Positions 1 through 11,854 of a DNA stretch of 64,000 nt are shown here, piece after piece. The DNA is taken from NCBI GenBank assembly GCA_025677825.1, contig JAIXMO010000048.1:124001-188000 (forward strand), given 5' to 3'. Each line of letters begins with the position of its first letter. Position 1 is the stretch's first letter. The position numbers and the translations under genes were made by a program. Source of the DNA: Helicostylum pulchrum. Taxonomy: Eukaryota; Mucoromycota; Mucoromycetes; Mucorales; Mucoraceae. The notes below the pieces were generated by a model. That model was not told the DNA's origin. It saw nothing but the letters and a program-made list of their open reading frames with translations, and searched no databases.

Positions 1-558
1 ATCGCTACAAGAACAGGAGCTCTTTTTTTTTTTAAAAAAAAAAGCAGTAAACGAATTTTTAGTATATACACATGTATAAAAAAAGGTTATGTATAAAGTT
101 ATACCTTCCTAAGCCAGCAACACAATGAGTGGCAATGCAAGGTAACTTTTGACCATCCTTTGACTTTTCTTCTTCCTCTTCTTGAGATGGGTTATTAAAT
201 CTAGCTTCAATTAACTGAAGCCATGCGTCAACAATGGGAGCAGGTGGAGCTTCACCATCTACAAATACAAAATCATGAACTTGAATATTCTTTTCATTTA
301 AAGGTTCTTTTGGATAGGTTGCTTCACAGCAACGTACAACGTCTGTAACGTTCCAACGTTCGAATTCCTATTTTTGATAAATTATTATCATCTTTTTTGT
401 TGTTGTATGTTTTTTTTTTTTTTTACCTTGAGATATAAAGGTAAATTGTTTGAACTAGGTGCATCGACAATTAAGAAACGTAGCCCATTATGCTCAATAT
501 AAGTTGGTGGATTAATCAATGGTCTAGCGGTGGTGTAAGGAGAAGTTCGAGTATACAT
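1..558 (-). CDS. PRL-type (PTP4A) protein tyrosine phosphatase, 3' part missing
   Basis: Dual-specificity-like phosphatase of the PRL/PTP4A family, which acts at membranes in growth signalling. The start ATG is at 558. Exons are 427-558, 105-367 and 1-21, joined in frame by GT-AG introns. The protein opens MYTRTSPYTT and contains the PRL hallmarks GLRFLIVDAP, VVRCCEATY, PPAPIVDAWLQL and the P-loop HCVAGLGRAPVLVA. This is the PRL version of CX5R, with CVAGLGR. The visible part is about 138 residues of an expected 160-180. The C-terminal polybasic/CAAX prenylation tail lies beyond position 1 and cannot be judged. The family call is firm because the P-loop and the DAW helix both match. Confidence 0.9.
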
Positions 559-2239
559 AAGGAGGAAAATAAAAAAGGGGGGGATGACTTGTAAAAAGAG
601 CTTTTTTTTTATCGGGGATTTGACTAGATGGTATCAATATTAACACATGTTTATATATGTATATATATCATATTGTTATTATCTTACATATACGGTCAAA
701 CAAGATATAGAGAAAAACAGAGAAAAAGAGACTAAATAATATAAAAAAAGGGTGCTTTGCTGTTTAAAAGAAGAAAAAAAAAAGAAGAAAAAAAAAGGTA
801 ATTGTTTAAATGGAAACAAGATGGGTTTGTAAAAAAAAAACACGCTCTTTTTTTTTTTTTGGTATTAAATAGAACTTTTTTTGTCGTTGTTGTTATTTTC
901 GTTGTTGTTGTTCACTCTGTTACAAAAAAAAAAGAAAAAGGTCTCAGCCAGGATCAATCATGAAGCAATGAGAAAGAAGACGAAAAAAAAAAACAGTTTC
1001 TTGGTCTTTTCCCCCAAAAAAAAAAAAAAAAAAAAGTCCGCCCAAATTGATCAAAACTAACAAAAAAAGCTCAAAGCGACAGAAGGATTAACTCCCCGCT
1101 TTCCGTGGAAGTGATATGTTGAAGCAGATTCAAAAGCACATTTTTTACATAAGCAAGAACATAAATTTTGCTTTTTAATACAAAAGTGCCTATATATCCT
1201 TCTTCCTGTTCTTTTTGAACCGTAACAACGTTTTCGTGTGTTAATTTACACCTATTAAACCGGTAAAGGGAATACACGTGCCACTTACTATCTACAAACA
1301 AAAACTTTTTTTTTTGAATAGATAGTTTTTTGTTTACAGCAGAAAAATATAAGCTTATATCGCTACTTGCAAAGAAAATGAACATTATTTACTGATGTGT
1401 ACATAAAAAGTTCATTTCGGCATAAAAGAGTCCTGACTAAGCGGGGTAAAGAGAATCCAATCACAGCCATAACGCATTCCTGCATCGTAAAATGTTGAAA
1501 CGGTATCACGTCAGACTGTTTATTTCTTAAATCATCTCCCTTTTTTCTTTTACTGGTCTGATTAATTCTCTTTTTCTTCTCATGTTTCTGCCTTTTCCTT
1601 TTCCTTTGGTACTTGACGCTTTGATAGTACAAGTGCTAAAAAAAATCTTCCTCATCGTGTAATATTGATACGGGTTTATTCAAAAGAGAAATAGGAAAAC
1701 CGTGGAGGGTTTTTTTTTGTTGGACCGACCGCGTAAATTGATAGACCCAGCATAAGCTATCTCTCTGACCCACACGCAAGTATGCATTTTATCAGTACTA
1801 TATTTGAAGACAAATCAGTACTTAACTCATCTTCTTTGGAAACTAAGATAACTGTGTGGGTCATAAAAAAAAGATGCCTCTAAAAAAAAGTACAACTCCG
1901 AAACTTTTCAAAAGGGGGACGTTTTCCAAAAATAAATATAAAACAGAAGAGAAAAAAAAAGGTATTGTTATTATTTATTTCTTATACTACAGAAAAGCAA
2001 AACAGAGTGATATATCATTTTTCAAACAGTTAATCATTTTAAAAATCCCTGTAGAAAAACTAAGATATTCCTCGTTGAAAAGGAAGAGGAGTCTTTAATG
2101 GGAGCCGCTGTAAACACCCTTTTATGTTTGTAGCAGGTAAATAAATAATTTATATGTCCCCCCCCCCAAAAAAAAACATCGTAAATAAGCTTCTCATGAT
2201 TTATCCATTGCTGATATAATACCAAAAAAAGAAGTAACT
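559..2239. other. Intergenic, no gene seen
   Basis: AT-rich DNA with many A/T homopolymers upstream of the PRL gene. Two open frames on the minus strand (1071-1385 and 1363-1632) overlap, are low complexity and have no recognisable domain or splice pattern. I see no supported gene here. Confidence 0.6.
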
Positions 2240-3240
2240 TTTATCAAAAAGAGAAGTTTGCCTGTCGCGTTTGGACACGCGGAATTACTTGCCACAAGCG
2301 GATTCAATGGTTCTTTTTTTTTTGTTGGGTCCAAAACGACATGTCTCCTTCAAGACTTTCTTAGTAAAAATAGCGTACGCCGTTTTGAAAACTGTTCTCG
2401 GGTGATTCCATGGCACGAGGTTGTGTGTAATTCGCCGTAACGAAGGTCTTCTTCCTTTTGTTAAAGACCCTATCGCAAAAAAAAGAAAAGTCAGAGTTCA
2501 AGGGAAACTTGTTGACGGACTCCGCCTATCCGCTGGGTCGGACTTTTTTTTCAGTACGAAAACTGCACTAGCCAGCCGGCCAGCCAGCCAGCCAGCCAGC
2601 ATCATGCTTTTATTCACAATAATTGTATCGCTGGCTGTGCTAATGCCTCCAAGGTTCGATATGATATCGTGGCACTCATTCAAAAAGAAAACAAGGATGG
2701 GTGTCGATTACTTCGAGTACGCTGTCCGCTTTCAAGTCATTTGCGTAGACCAGCTACTACAGCAATGTCGTAACGGCAGAAAGACCGAAATGTAGAACAG
2801 CAGCAAGAAGAATCAAGACGACAGGGGCTTTCAAGTAGAACTTGAACAGTATACTTACACCAGCAATACCGATAACTTGCGTACTGCCATTGACGGAATG
2901 AAGTATTATGAACGTAGTGAACTCTTCTTCAAGGTATCAAGTGTTGAATATGGTAGAAGATACTGTAATTGGTTTTCGTTTTTGGGGAAGCTCTTCCTCC
3001 AAGTCAGAAAATGCTTATCTGAAAAAATTCGAGGGCCTGATGAAGGTCTTGAGCAGTGTTTTCATCAATGTAAGGAAAATAACACATAAAAAAAGGCGAC
3101 AACAAAAAAAGAGTGCTAATGTCTTGTTTATTAGTTGACACCAAGGCTCTTAAGAGGTTGCTGTAACTGGTTTTCGTTCCCGCAGCAATTCTTCTCCGAG
3201 ATGGCGTAATTGCGAGAGTTCCGTCTAAGGATCAAACTGC
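2240..3240 (+). pseudogene. Unidentified coding-like remnants
   Basis: This stretch is less AT-biased than its surroundings. Fragments read like protein in shifting plus frames: 2258-2440, 2421-2795 and 2877-3138. They are interrupted by stops, and no GT-AG set joins them cleanly. I recognise no domain. A GCCA tandem repeat (about 2570-2600) sits inside. The likeliest reading is a decayed gene or mobile-element remnant, but this is a weak inference from composition and frame alone. Confidence 0.22.
2570..2600. repeat. GCCA tandem repeat
   Basis: About seven imperfect copies of the tetranucleotide GCCA, GC-rich against an AT-rich background. Confidence 0.8.
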
Positions 3241-3432
3241 TTCTAGGTATTTTTTCTTTATTTTCGACTGTGGTACCAAAACTGTCAAAACTAACAACTT
3301 ATTCAAAATAGTGCCAAAAAAAAAAAAACTTCAGAGGTTTTTAAAAGGATATTTCTTTCAACCCAAAGCCTTGGTAAATATATACACATATATATATATT
3401 GTTGTCTCTAAACAACCTTTTAACCAGAGTTA

Positions 3433-3762
3433 TTAGGTCTGAATATTTGATAAAGAAAATTCAAGTAGTTCCACGGTTTGAAAGTCAATGGCATCCTGTC
3501 GTAAAACGTCGTATACTTTTTTATAAAGCAGGTGCTTGATGTTATTTCTTTCTGGGAATGGGATGATGATGTTGTTGACGGTTTGGTGAGGGGTTAAGAG
3601 CTTTTTTACGACCAACTCTCTGATCTTGATAACATAATTATCAGCAGTAGCGTCATCATCATTATCATCAGCAGCAGCAGTAGACGTAGTTTCTGATTGT
3701 TCTGAACTTTCATCTTCACCGCCTTCGTCAACAGTAGGCATTTCAGCAACACAGCCAGGCAA
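3433..3762 (-). CDS. Possible small hypothetical protein, 109 aa
   Basis: Single-exon frame with an acidic Asp/Glu-rich N-terminal half (GGEDESSEQSE, ADDNDDDATADN). A more ordinary C-terminal half follows (VIKIRELVVKKLL, LLYKKVYDVLRQDAIDF) and could form helices. No family is recognised. It lies beside the remnant region, so it may be the tail of a decayed gene rather than a working one. Start and coding status are uncertain. Confidence 0.3.
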   Translation of the reverse strand: MPGCVAEMPTVDEGGEDESSEQSETTSTAAADDNDDDATADNYVIKIRELVVKKLLTPHQTVNNIIIPFPERNNIKHLLYKKVYDVLRQDAIDFQTVELLEFSLSNIQT

Positions 3763-3821
3763 TCACAACTAACGAGAAGATCAATTCTTCGGCCAAAGCC
3801 AGTCAAATCGCAAGATGGCAC

Positions 3822-4968
3822 CTACATTTCTTGAGAGTGCATTTTTTATTATTGACAGAGAGCTTTCATTTAAGCTAAAGGAGTGAACGCGATTGGATTC
3901 TTAACGAAAGGAGTGGGTTACTATTGGAAAAATCGTGAAAGAGGTATTTATTTTATTTTTTATGCGTATTTATTTTATCTTTTTTTTTTTTTTTTTGAAA
4001 CCTCACCAAAAATGTTGTTGTTTCTCGCGAAGTCTTTAATGTTTTACTAGTTCTTTTATTATGTTTTGGCTGTTTGCGTAGCTTGTCAGTGAATGAAACC
4101 AATCAAAATTAAAATGTCTATTTCGTCATTAAAATGTAATGATGATGAAACTGATAATTTTTTTTTATACAAGCAAAGTAGTACGCGTACATTTTTCAAA
4201 AAGAGCTTTTTCCTATGGTATGGTAGTGTCGGTGCAAACGGTTATGGTTCATACTTTTTTTCAATCGACCGTGTAGTTTAAACGTGTATTCAAGAATTCC
4301 CCAAAAATATTTCTGCAGCATCAAAATCGTTTAGTCAATCGACTTCATATTGTCGAATCGTTGACACTACTCTGAAAGCTTTAATTCATGTCAACCAGCA
4401 ACGCGTTATTTTCTTTTTAAAAAAAAGGCAACAATAAGAGACTGCAGCTAATAGAAACCTAAAGGCATTGTATATTCTAAAAGAATTACAAGAAAAAGGC
4501 ACGAACACTTTTGAAACATGAACAAGAAATCTCCCCGCTTAAATTTAACGTTTTGTCCTAATCCAGACAAAAAAAAAATCACACACTTTACTAGAACTTT
4601 ACATACTTTCGTTTCTTAGCTAGTTTTAGAATATTGGCGAACTCAAGAAGGCTTTTTAATAAAACATACTTCAAACTCTTGAAGAAGAGTAACCTACCTT
4701 TCTGTACAGCATGATCACAGCCAAACACTCTACACTTACGTAAACATTTTGACACACAAGTATTTCCTAATGGAGAATTTTTAAAAAAAAAATATAGACG
4801 AGTGAAAAAAAAACATAGGTCAAATGTTTAGTATAAACCCTATTGGCTCAAATTTTTTTATTTACGTATTCCCCATATAGCAAGTTCAAAAAAAAAAAAA
4901 GTATAAAAAAAAAAAACGAAAAATAGGATAACGTAGTTCCTTTAGAGAAACAATTCTTTTTAAAAAAT
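3822..4968. other. Intergenic and promoter of the dehydrogenase gene
   Basis: No gene is supported. Towards the right end there are an inverted CCAAT box (ATTGG, about 4842) and a TATA-like GTATAAAAAA (about 4901), both within about 130 bp of the dehydrogenase ATG at 4969. Confidence 0.5.
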
Positions 4969-6145
4969 ATGTCTATTGCACCTACTTCAGATTATACTAT
5001 TCCTACCAATGAAACGGTAAATAAAGCAGTGATGCTTATGACCAAAAATGATTTACGTGTGGTTGAAATTGATATGCCTCAACCTGAAAGAGATCATGTT
5101 CAAGTCCAAGTAAAGTGTACAGGTATTTGTGGATCAGATATGCATCTTTGTCGTCATGGCGAAATTGGTATCTTTGCTTCTACGCAACCTTTAATCTTGG
5201 GCCATGAAAGTGCTGGTGTTGTTACAGCGTTAGGTGAAGGTGTTACTTCATTAAAAGTAGGTGATCGTGTTGCTTTAGAAGCGTAAGTACAATATATAAA
5301 AAGGGGCAAAAAAAAAAAGAAAAAAAGAGAAAGGATTACTAAGGTTTTTTTATTATTATTATAGTGGTATTCCTTGTTCTTCTTGTGATCAATGTATGAT
5401 GGGTAGATACCATCTTTGCCCTGAAGTTGTCTTTAAATCTACACCACCTCATCATGGTCAGCTTGCCAAATATATTACACATCCTGCTCGTTGGTTACAT
5501 AAGATCCCTGAAACAATAAGTTACGAAGAAGGTGCTTTATTAGAGCCTTTATCAGTTGCTGTTGCTGCTGTTGATCGTGTACGTGTTAAGTTTGGTCAGT
5601 CTTTATTGATTACAGGGTGTGGACCTATTGGTTTATTAGTCTTGGCTGTTGCTCGTGTTGCTGGTGTACATCCAATTGTCATGACTGATGTTCAACAAAA
5701 CCGTTTGGATTATGCTAAAAAGATGGGCGCTACAGAAACCTACAAGATTGTACCTGGTCAATCTGAATTACAAACCGCTAAAGAAATCAGAGCTTTGTTT
5801 CATAACAGTGAGGGCGCTGAGTGCGTGTTAGAATGTACTGGTATTGAATCCTCGTTTAGAACAGCTATTATGGCCACACGTGATGCAGGTACCTGCTGTC
5901 TTGTTGGCGTTGGAAAGAATGATCAAACTATCCCTGTTAATAACTTTGCTATGCGTGAAGTTGATATTCGTGGTTTATTTAGATACCATCATACATATCC
6001 TAGAGCTATTGGGTTAATATCTAGTGGTATGCTTGATATTAAGCATATGGTAACACATCGATTTGAATTTGACGATGCTTTAAAGGCATTTGATACAGTC
6101 GGTGATTCTTCTGCTAATGCATTAAAAGTTCAAATCATGAATTAA
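4969..6145 (+). CDS. NAD-dependent zinc polyol dehydrogenase (sorbitol/xylitol/L-arabinitol type)
   Basis: Cytosolic medium-chain dehydrogenase that would oxidise a polyol such as xylitol, sorbitol or L-arabinitol to the ketose. Exons are 4969-5282 and 5365-6145, giving 364 aa, normal for the family. Catalytic zinc ligands are visible: Cys54 in GICGSDMH, His79-Glu80 in GHES and Glu165 in LLEPL. The structural zinc lobe has four cysteines (109, 112, 115, 123; C-x2-C-x2-C-x7-C). The Rossmann motif GCGPIG (189-194) and Asp213 at the end of the second strand favour NAD over NADP. The stop is 32 bp from the stop of the convergent cry-DASH gene. Which polyol it uses cannot be told from sequence. 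Confidence 0.93.
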
Positions 6146-6177
6146 TTTTTTGTTTTAAAAAAAATAAAAAAAGGGTT

Positions 6178-7991
6178 TTATTTAGAAAGTTTTTGTTTCT
6201 TTTTCTTTTCGTCTTTAGTAAAGTAATTGGATATTTTTCCTTTAGCAGCGGCAGTTGGATAATGACGTTTCCAGTTTTCAAGCATAATCATGGGTTCAGG
6301 GTAGTCTTGTCCAATAATACAGTTGTAGGTCTTTTGTTCCTCTGGTGACATAAGCCATGGACAATGCACAAAGTGGTCGGGAAGATCTCGGAGTTCGGGA
6401 CACCATAGTTTGATATAGGATCCATATGGGTCATAATCTTTACTCTGTTTCAAGACGTTAAAGTGTCTGAAGCCTTCACGTGGATCACATCCAACACCAG
6501 ATACTATAAGAATACAGTTAAGAGGGATTTAACTGGAGATATTTATATATGATATATGTTTCACTTACCATATTGCCAGTTACCATAGTTTGAATATACA
6601 TCATGATCCTTCAACATGGACTCGAAATACTCGGCACCAATTCTCCAATCTATTTCAAGATCTTTAGCTAAATAACTTGCTACATTTTGACGTCCTCGGT
6701 TATTCATAAATCCAGTTAACAATAGTTCACGCATACAAGCGTCTATAAAAGGAGATCCAGTTTGACCATTTTTCCATTTATTAAACTGCTCGTCATTTGT
6801 TTTCCAAACTTTATCTAAATAGCTATTCTTTGGTTTGTTTGATTCGTCTACTGGTTTATTCATATCACGAAATCCATGTAACATGAACACTTGTTTACCA
6901 TTACCAGCTACTAAGAAGCGAAAGAAGTCTCTCCAGAGTAATTCAAATTTAACCCAGTATATACCATCATCGTCTCCCATAGATTTGATTTGCCGCTTTT
7001 TACCTGATATGGCTTGTTCTTTTTCAAACCTGTCCGTTTCATGCCAAATTAAACGTGGTGATAAACAACCGTGTGCCAAGAAGACAGAAAATTTGGTAGA
7101 GTACTCTGTTCCGATTAAACCGTTACGTGTATGTTTGTAATCGATCATACCGTCGGACTGAAACAAGTACTGGTTTAACCGGTCTTTTGCAGACTGTTCA
7201 CCTCCTTCCCATGGGGACGCGTTACGATCGTCTTGTTTGACAGAGACGTCTTGGTAAAGCTGATCGAGATGTTTGGCTTGATCTTCACTGTGATTAAATT
7301 TCCATACGGTATCTGGAAAAGGTGGAAGCGTATCGGGGATAGCAAGTGGAGATCGAACCGGATGGTCCATCTTTTCAATTCTCTTGCGGAAATGAGTATA
7401 TACTTTGTAAGTTTTTTCAAATGCAAAGTCTAGGTCATCTGGATGTACCATGGTTGTATCATGATGATAAGTTAATGGTAGTTTTTTAGAAGCAAGTGCC
7501 TTTTCTACTTCAAGTTCTTCAAATGCGTACTACAGGAGAGGGGGATGTAAATGATTTTTTCCTCTCTATAAAAGTAATATTCGTATCTTATAACTAACCT
7601 CTTTATGAGTGTGTATTTGATCTAATTTTAAATGATTTTTTGATAGATGTGCTTGAAGCTTTGGAAATAATTCTTCTGGTTCACCAAACAAGATGAGTAA
7701 GTCACTCTTTTTCTTTAAGAGTTCTTGTTTTAACGACATGATACATTCAAGATAGAAGCGAGTACGGAAATTCGCACAGCGTTCTAGTTGAAAGTACCAA
7801 GTCTTTGGAGTCTTGTAATCTTGATCTAGTTGGTCATTTAATAGACTTATATCTACCATTCTAGGGTCCAAGCAAACGACCGGCAAGATTTGAGGATAGT
7901 TTGATTGTAAAGCGTTATATAATGATTGGTTATCATGAACGCGCAAGATGTTTCTAAAATAACATATATTAATAGGTTTCATTATAACCAT
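6178..7991 (-). CDS. Cryptochrome/photolyase, DASH type
   Basis: FAD-binding blue-light photolyase of the cry-DASH class, expected to repair cyclobutane pyrimidine dimers. Exons are 7599-7991, 6569-7529 and 6178-6503, giving 559 aa. The N-terminal antenna domain begins INICYFRNILRVHDN. The FAD domain has FLAHGCLSPRLIW, WVKFELLWRDFFRF, FMNNRGRQNVASYLAKDL and WRIGAEYFES. The last exon junction rebuilds NWQYVSGVG-DPRE, diagnostic for DASH proteins. The WRDFFRF motif separates it from class II and (6-4) enzymes. The tail ends in a lysine-rich run. In-frame ATGs at 7991 and 7982 are both possible starts. Phycomyces CryA, a DASH protein with dimer-repair activity, is the closest relative I know. 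Confidence 0.94.
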
Positions 7992-8101
7992 TTTTTATTA
8001 AAAGAAGAACGTAAAATATACAAAAAAAAAAGGAATTTTTTTTTTTATGCTACGAACTTTTTTTTTTTTTTTGGATCGAGAAAATGCATGATATTGAACG
8101 A

Positions 8102-8842
8102 TTAGATGAGTTTGAGTGATTTTAAAAGTCCTTCACTAGCTCTAGTTACTTGTCTAAAGTTATGCTCAAATCCATCATTGCCTCCGTAATAAGGGTCTTC
8201 GATGATAAGTTCACCTTGAGGATCATATTCACCAAATAATTTTAATACGGCTTTTGAACCACTAGGTTGAATTCTCTACTTCATATTTAATTACACTGGT
8301 TCTTTTTTTGTTTTGTTTATATTATTTTACCTTTAAATCACTTAAATTAGATTCATCCATACAAAGTATATAGTCAAAATCTTCGAAATCTTTTTTCGTA
8401 ACCTACCATATAAAAGTTGAATACAAATGAAATTTCTACATTTTTTTTGTGGTACGTACTTTTCTTGCCTTGTGCTTTACAGCAACACCGTGTGCCTTAC
8501 AAGTAGAAGCACTACGATTATCGGGAACACTTCCAACCTATCAAAGAAAAAAAAAAGGGGGGGGGGTCAGTGATACGCGTAAACTATGATGGTTTATATT
8601 TTACATGATAGGAAGCTGTACCAGCTGAATCAATTTTTGTAAACCTGTCTTGTAAGTTGTTTTGTTTCACAGTATGGGCAAATACTGCTTCAGCCATGGG
8701 TGAACGACAAATATTGCCTATATAGAACAATACTTGAAAGATCAATATCTAGTTGTTTTTTTATGTGCCGTAATTAAATTTAATAATAAAAAAAAGTACC
8801 AAGACAAACAAAAAGAACGGTAATGGGGTTTTCGGTTGACAT
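8102..8842 (-). CDS. LTP1: Low-molecular-weight protein tyrosine phosphatase
   Basis: Small cytosolic acid/tyrosine phosphatase. Five exons: 8800-8842, 8605-8717, 8460-8537, 8331-8402 and 8102-8275, total 159 aa, the usual size. The first junction splits a glycine codon and rebuilds the N-terminal P-loop FVCLGNICRSPMAE (CX5R, Cys13 and Arg19). Later landmarks are IDSAGTASYH, FDYILCMDESNL and the general-acid loop IIEDPYYGG. It starts MSTENPITVLF. It lies head-to-tail with the cry-DASH gene, with 110 bp between its stop and the cry start. Confidence 0.95.
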
Positions 8843-9594
8843 TAGGTATAGATAGAGATGATTGAAAGAAAAAGAAAAATATTTTTTTAGCCCTTTTTCC
8901 GTGTTTTCGGAGATGTAATAAAGACCCGAATAACAAGAAAGAGAAGGTACAGAATGCGTGTTCAATACTTACCGGCATACACTGGTCAGAAGTTTGAAGA
9001 TTTAAGCAGTGCTTGACCAATTGGAGTCAAAATCTGACCAACGTTTTCCAATCGAGGGCGGATGCACTATATTAAGTTAATGGTTTAAAACTTAGAAATA
9101 AAAAAGTGCAGGTTTTATCGGCTTTATGCAGGACACGACCATTCAGACCATTAAAGTCTTTATACCAATGCTAATATATAATAAAAAAAAGTAGAGATAA
9201 TAATACTCTATGATATGTCTGGACACAAAGGAAAAGTTTCACGGAAACCTAGTAAACTGATGGGAACTGCTGTCCTGTTTTGCTTAAACCTTTAAATTTG
9301 TTTCTCAGCTCAAAAACAATATTCATTGTTCGAAAATGGATAACATCCCTCTCCTTTTTTTCTTTTTCTTTTTCTCTTTTTTTAAAAAACTTTATTTCAT
9401 AAATAACTTGTAAGCTTAATAATATTCTATAATAATGTTTTACATGTGTATTCTTTTTTTTTTGAAAAGATCTCTCGAGATGAACTTCAGGCGATCCCTT
9501 CATATTACCACCGCTTGGAATAAAAAATACAGGGTGACTTTGAATCAACAAATATCTTCCACAAATGTTGTTCAGAAAGGTTTGATAAACAATA
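8843..9594. other. Intergenic, no gene seen
   Basis: Upstream of the LMW-PTP gene. Short frames on the minus strand (for example 9249-9551) are low complexity and have no domain. Confidence 0.5.
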
Positions 9595-10040
9595 AATTAA
9601 ACTAGTATTTATAATTTGTAATTTAGCTTTACGTAATAAGTCTCTTATTTCGACAAATTGCTTATCGATGGTGGTTCAATGGTTTAACACACAGTGTGTT
9701 GAACTACAAGCATACCAGAGGGAGCAAATTCCACGTGTGCAAGTGTCTCTTCGGAGCCTTCTCCATGAAATATTATTGATGAATCAGCTTCAAACAATTA
9801 TTGCTACAAACAAGAGACCTGTGGTAGAAAAAGTGCACTCTCTTTGCCGAAGAATTTACAAAGCTTTTTCAAATTATTGAAACAACTTGACAGAAAATTG
9901 TACCGGGCCACTCTTTCTTTCACTTGGTTTCTTCTTGTTTCAGAGCGTTCGCTAATTCTTCACCTGCGATCTCTACTGGTAGATGTTCGAATGGAATATT
10001 TCCGTTTACAAGCCATTCAGAGGCTTTTGTGGTGAAATCA
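9595..10040. pseudogene. Decayed coding fragment, unidentified
   Basis: Both strands contain coding-like stretches. On plus there is a 70-residue frame (9668-9880) with FNTQCVELQAYQREQ. On minus, 9925-10030 reads SEWLVNGNIPFEHLPVEI then EELANALKQEE, which looks more like real protein. Neither connects to neighbours through credible splice sites. I treat this as a relic, with strand uncertain. Confidence 0.25.
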
Positions 10041-10372
10041 CACATAAATAAATATAATTAATATAATTGATGAGCCATCGATTATAAAACATAACATAAG
10101 TAAATAACACTTGGTCTAGTAATCAAGATCTTCAGTCTATAAAAGTCATTAAATCAAATCTAGTTGTATGTAACAATCAATCACAATAGTGTGATCACCA
10201 TTGCAATTAGTATAAATAACAAACGAGAGTTTGCAATCCCTTTTACCGGGATTGATTTTACAAGTAACAATAAGAAATAAAACGTTATCATGCTTTTAAT
10301 CCTATTCAACCTGTTTTATTATTATTTTTTTGAGTTAAATCAAAGTATTTTTCCACAGTGATTAAATGTGAT

Positions 10373-10548
10373 CCCAAGAAAGGATACTGTCAAGACAAGG
10401 GAACTTACTCTTCCAGTTAATGCTGTCACTCGTAAATGCTGTTCTTGTGCATCATTCTCACACAAGACTAGGTAAATACATCAATCGTGTAATAAATAAC
10501 TAATGGCTATAAATTATAAATAGAGAATGTCCTACATTACGCCACTAG
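10373..10548 (+). pseudogene. Fragment with C-terminal zinc-knuckle-like motif
   Basis: A plus-strand reading gives TRELTLPVNAVTRKCCSCAS, then FSHKTR. Across a plausible GT-AG intron (10479 to about 10526) it continues RECPTLRH and stops. Cys-Cys-x-Cys followed by His and Cys resembles the terminal zinc knuckle seen in many mobile-element proteins of these fungi. No long upstream frame remains, so this is read as the 3' stub of a dead gene. Confidence 0.3.
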
Positions 10549-11854
10549 ATACATTTATTTCCTTCAAGCATTGGTTCAACCATGCTACTACTATATTTAT
10601 ATTAGATTTCCGACCTCTTTTTTGTTAAAGATCCCCCATGGCTTTTCTAATTTCTTTTTAAATTGCAACAATAGATTCGTGATAGTAGTGCCCTCATAGC
10701 ATTTACAGATATTTATGTTCACAGTGGGTACTACTGGATATTTAATTTTTTGGTGTTTAGATTGCTCAAACGCGTTCCGTTTGATCAAGTTTTACAATAC
10801 GGCAGTACATATTCATCGGCTTCCCAATACGCCATTACAAAAGAAGTAAGTAAGGAACTGATAATAAAAATAAGCTTCACATTAATCATTTAATCCATTA
10901 TTATCCAGCTCAAGTTCCCTTACCATCGCCACCTTTAAGAATATTTTTTCAATGACAACAGCTTTGGTAAGACATAATATGGATGAAAGCCAAAGTAATC
11001 CAACTAACGGTAAATGCAAACAAAAAAAAGTAGCAGATTTTAATATTTAAAACACATACATAGCGCATGATGACGAATTAGAAAATTCTCTTGCTTCCAA
11101 GATTATACTGAGGATAATTATAAAGCTAATGACAAAAATAATGTAATACGAGCTTTATATGAAGCACAAGTTAGTCTTTCTTAACCAGACGAAACTTCAA
11201 AATAATTAAAAGGGACGATAAGCTACCAAAGTCTTGCTGTATCAAAGGGGATCGAAAATCTGAATAGAGGTATGAGCTATGATATTACTCTTTGTTGTTT
11301 CAAATTGTCGTAGTAATATAGTTTTGGAGTGGTAAAAGCTTTTTTTTTTATTAACATTGAGAAGTTACTATATTTTAAGGATGAGGGGGGATTGTGGTAC
11401 GAAAGGGGAAAGGATTAAATAGGAGTCAAAATCTCGAAAAAATCGTTAACAAGGGAAATGCAGTAGACATCTACGCAACAATTGATAAAGCATGTCAATC
11501 CGCGTATGATACGTTATAAAAAAAAGCCCATCAATTTCATTGCTACTGTTTTTTTCGAAACATTAAAATAAAAATAGTATATTATGCGTCATTTGAAGTT
11601 AAGAAATCCGTCAACACTGTATATACATTGATTCTGTAAAAGGGAATCCCGGAACCATGAATAAGGTTAATTGGGCTTTCAATTTTAAAATAAAAAGGAT
11701 GTTTATCTCAAGTTACTTTTAGGGTAAAGGATGTTTAGTGTAACTTTATGCCGTATTTGGAAGTATGTTTTCATACATATTTTAAAAAAAGCGCTCGATT
11801 TCTTTTTTTCTTCTTTTTTACCCTTTTTTAAAAAAGAATACTTTTTTTTTTAAG
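10549..11854. other. Intergenic and upstream region of the CUE-domain gene
   Basis: No gene is supported. A minus frame of 63 codons (10597-10788) has no recognised domain. The stretch just before 11855 is pyrimidine- and T-rich, typical of the promoters in this window. Confidence 0.5.
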
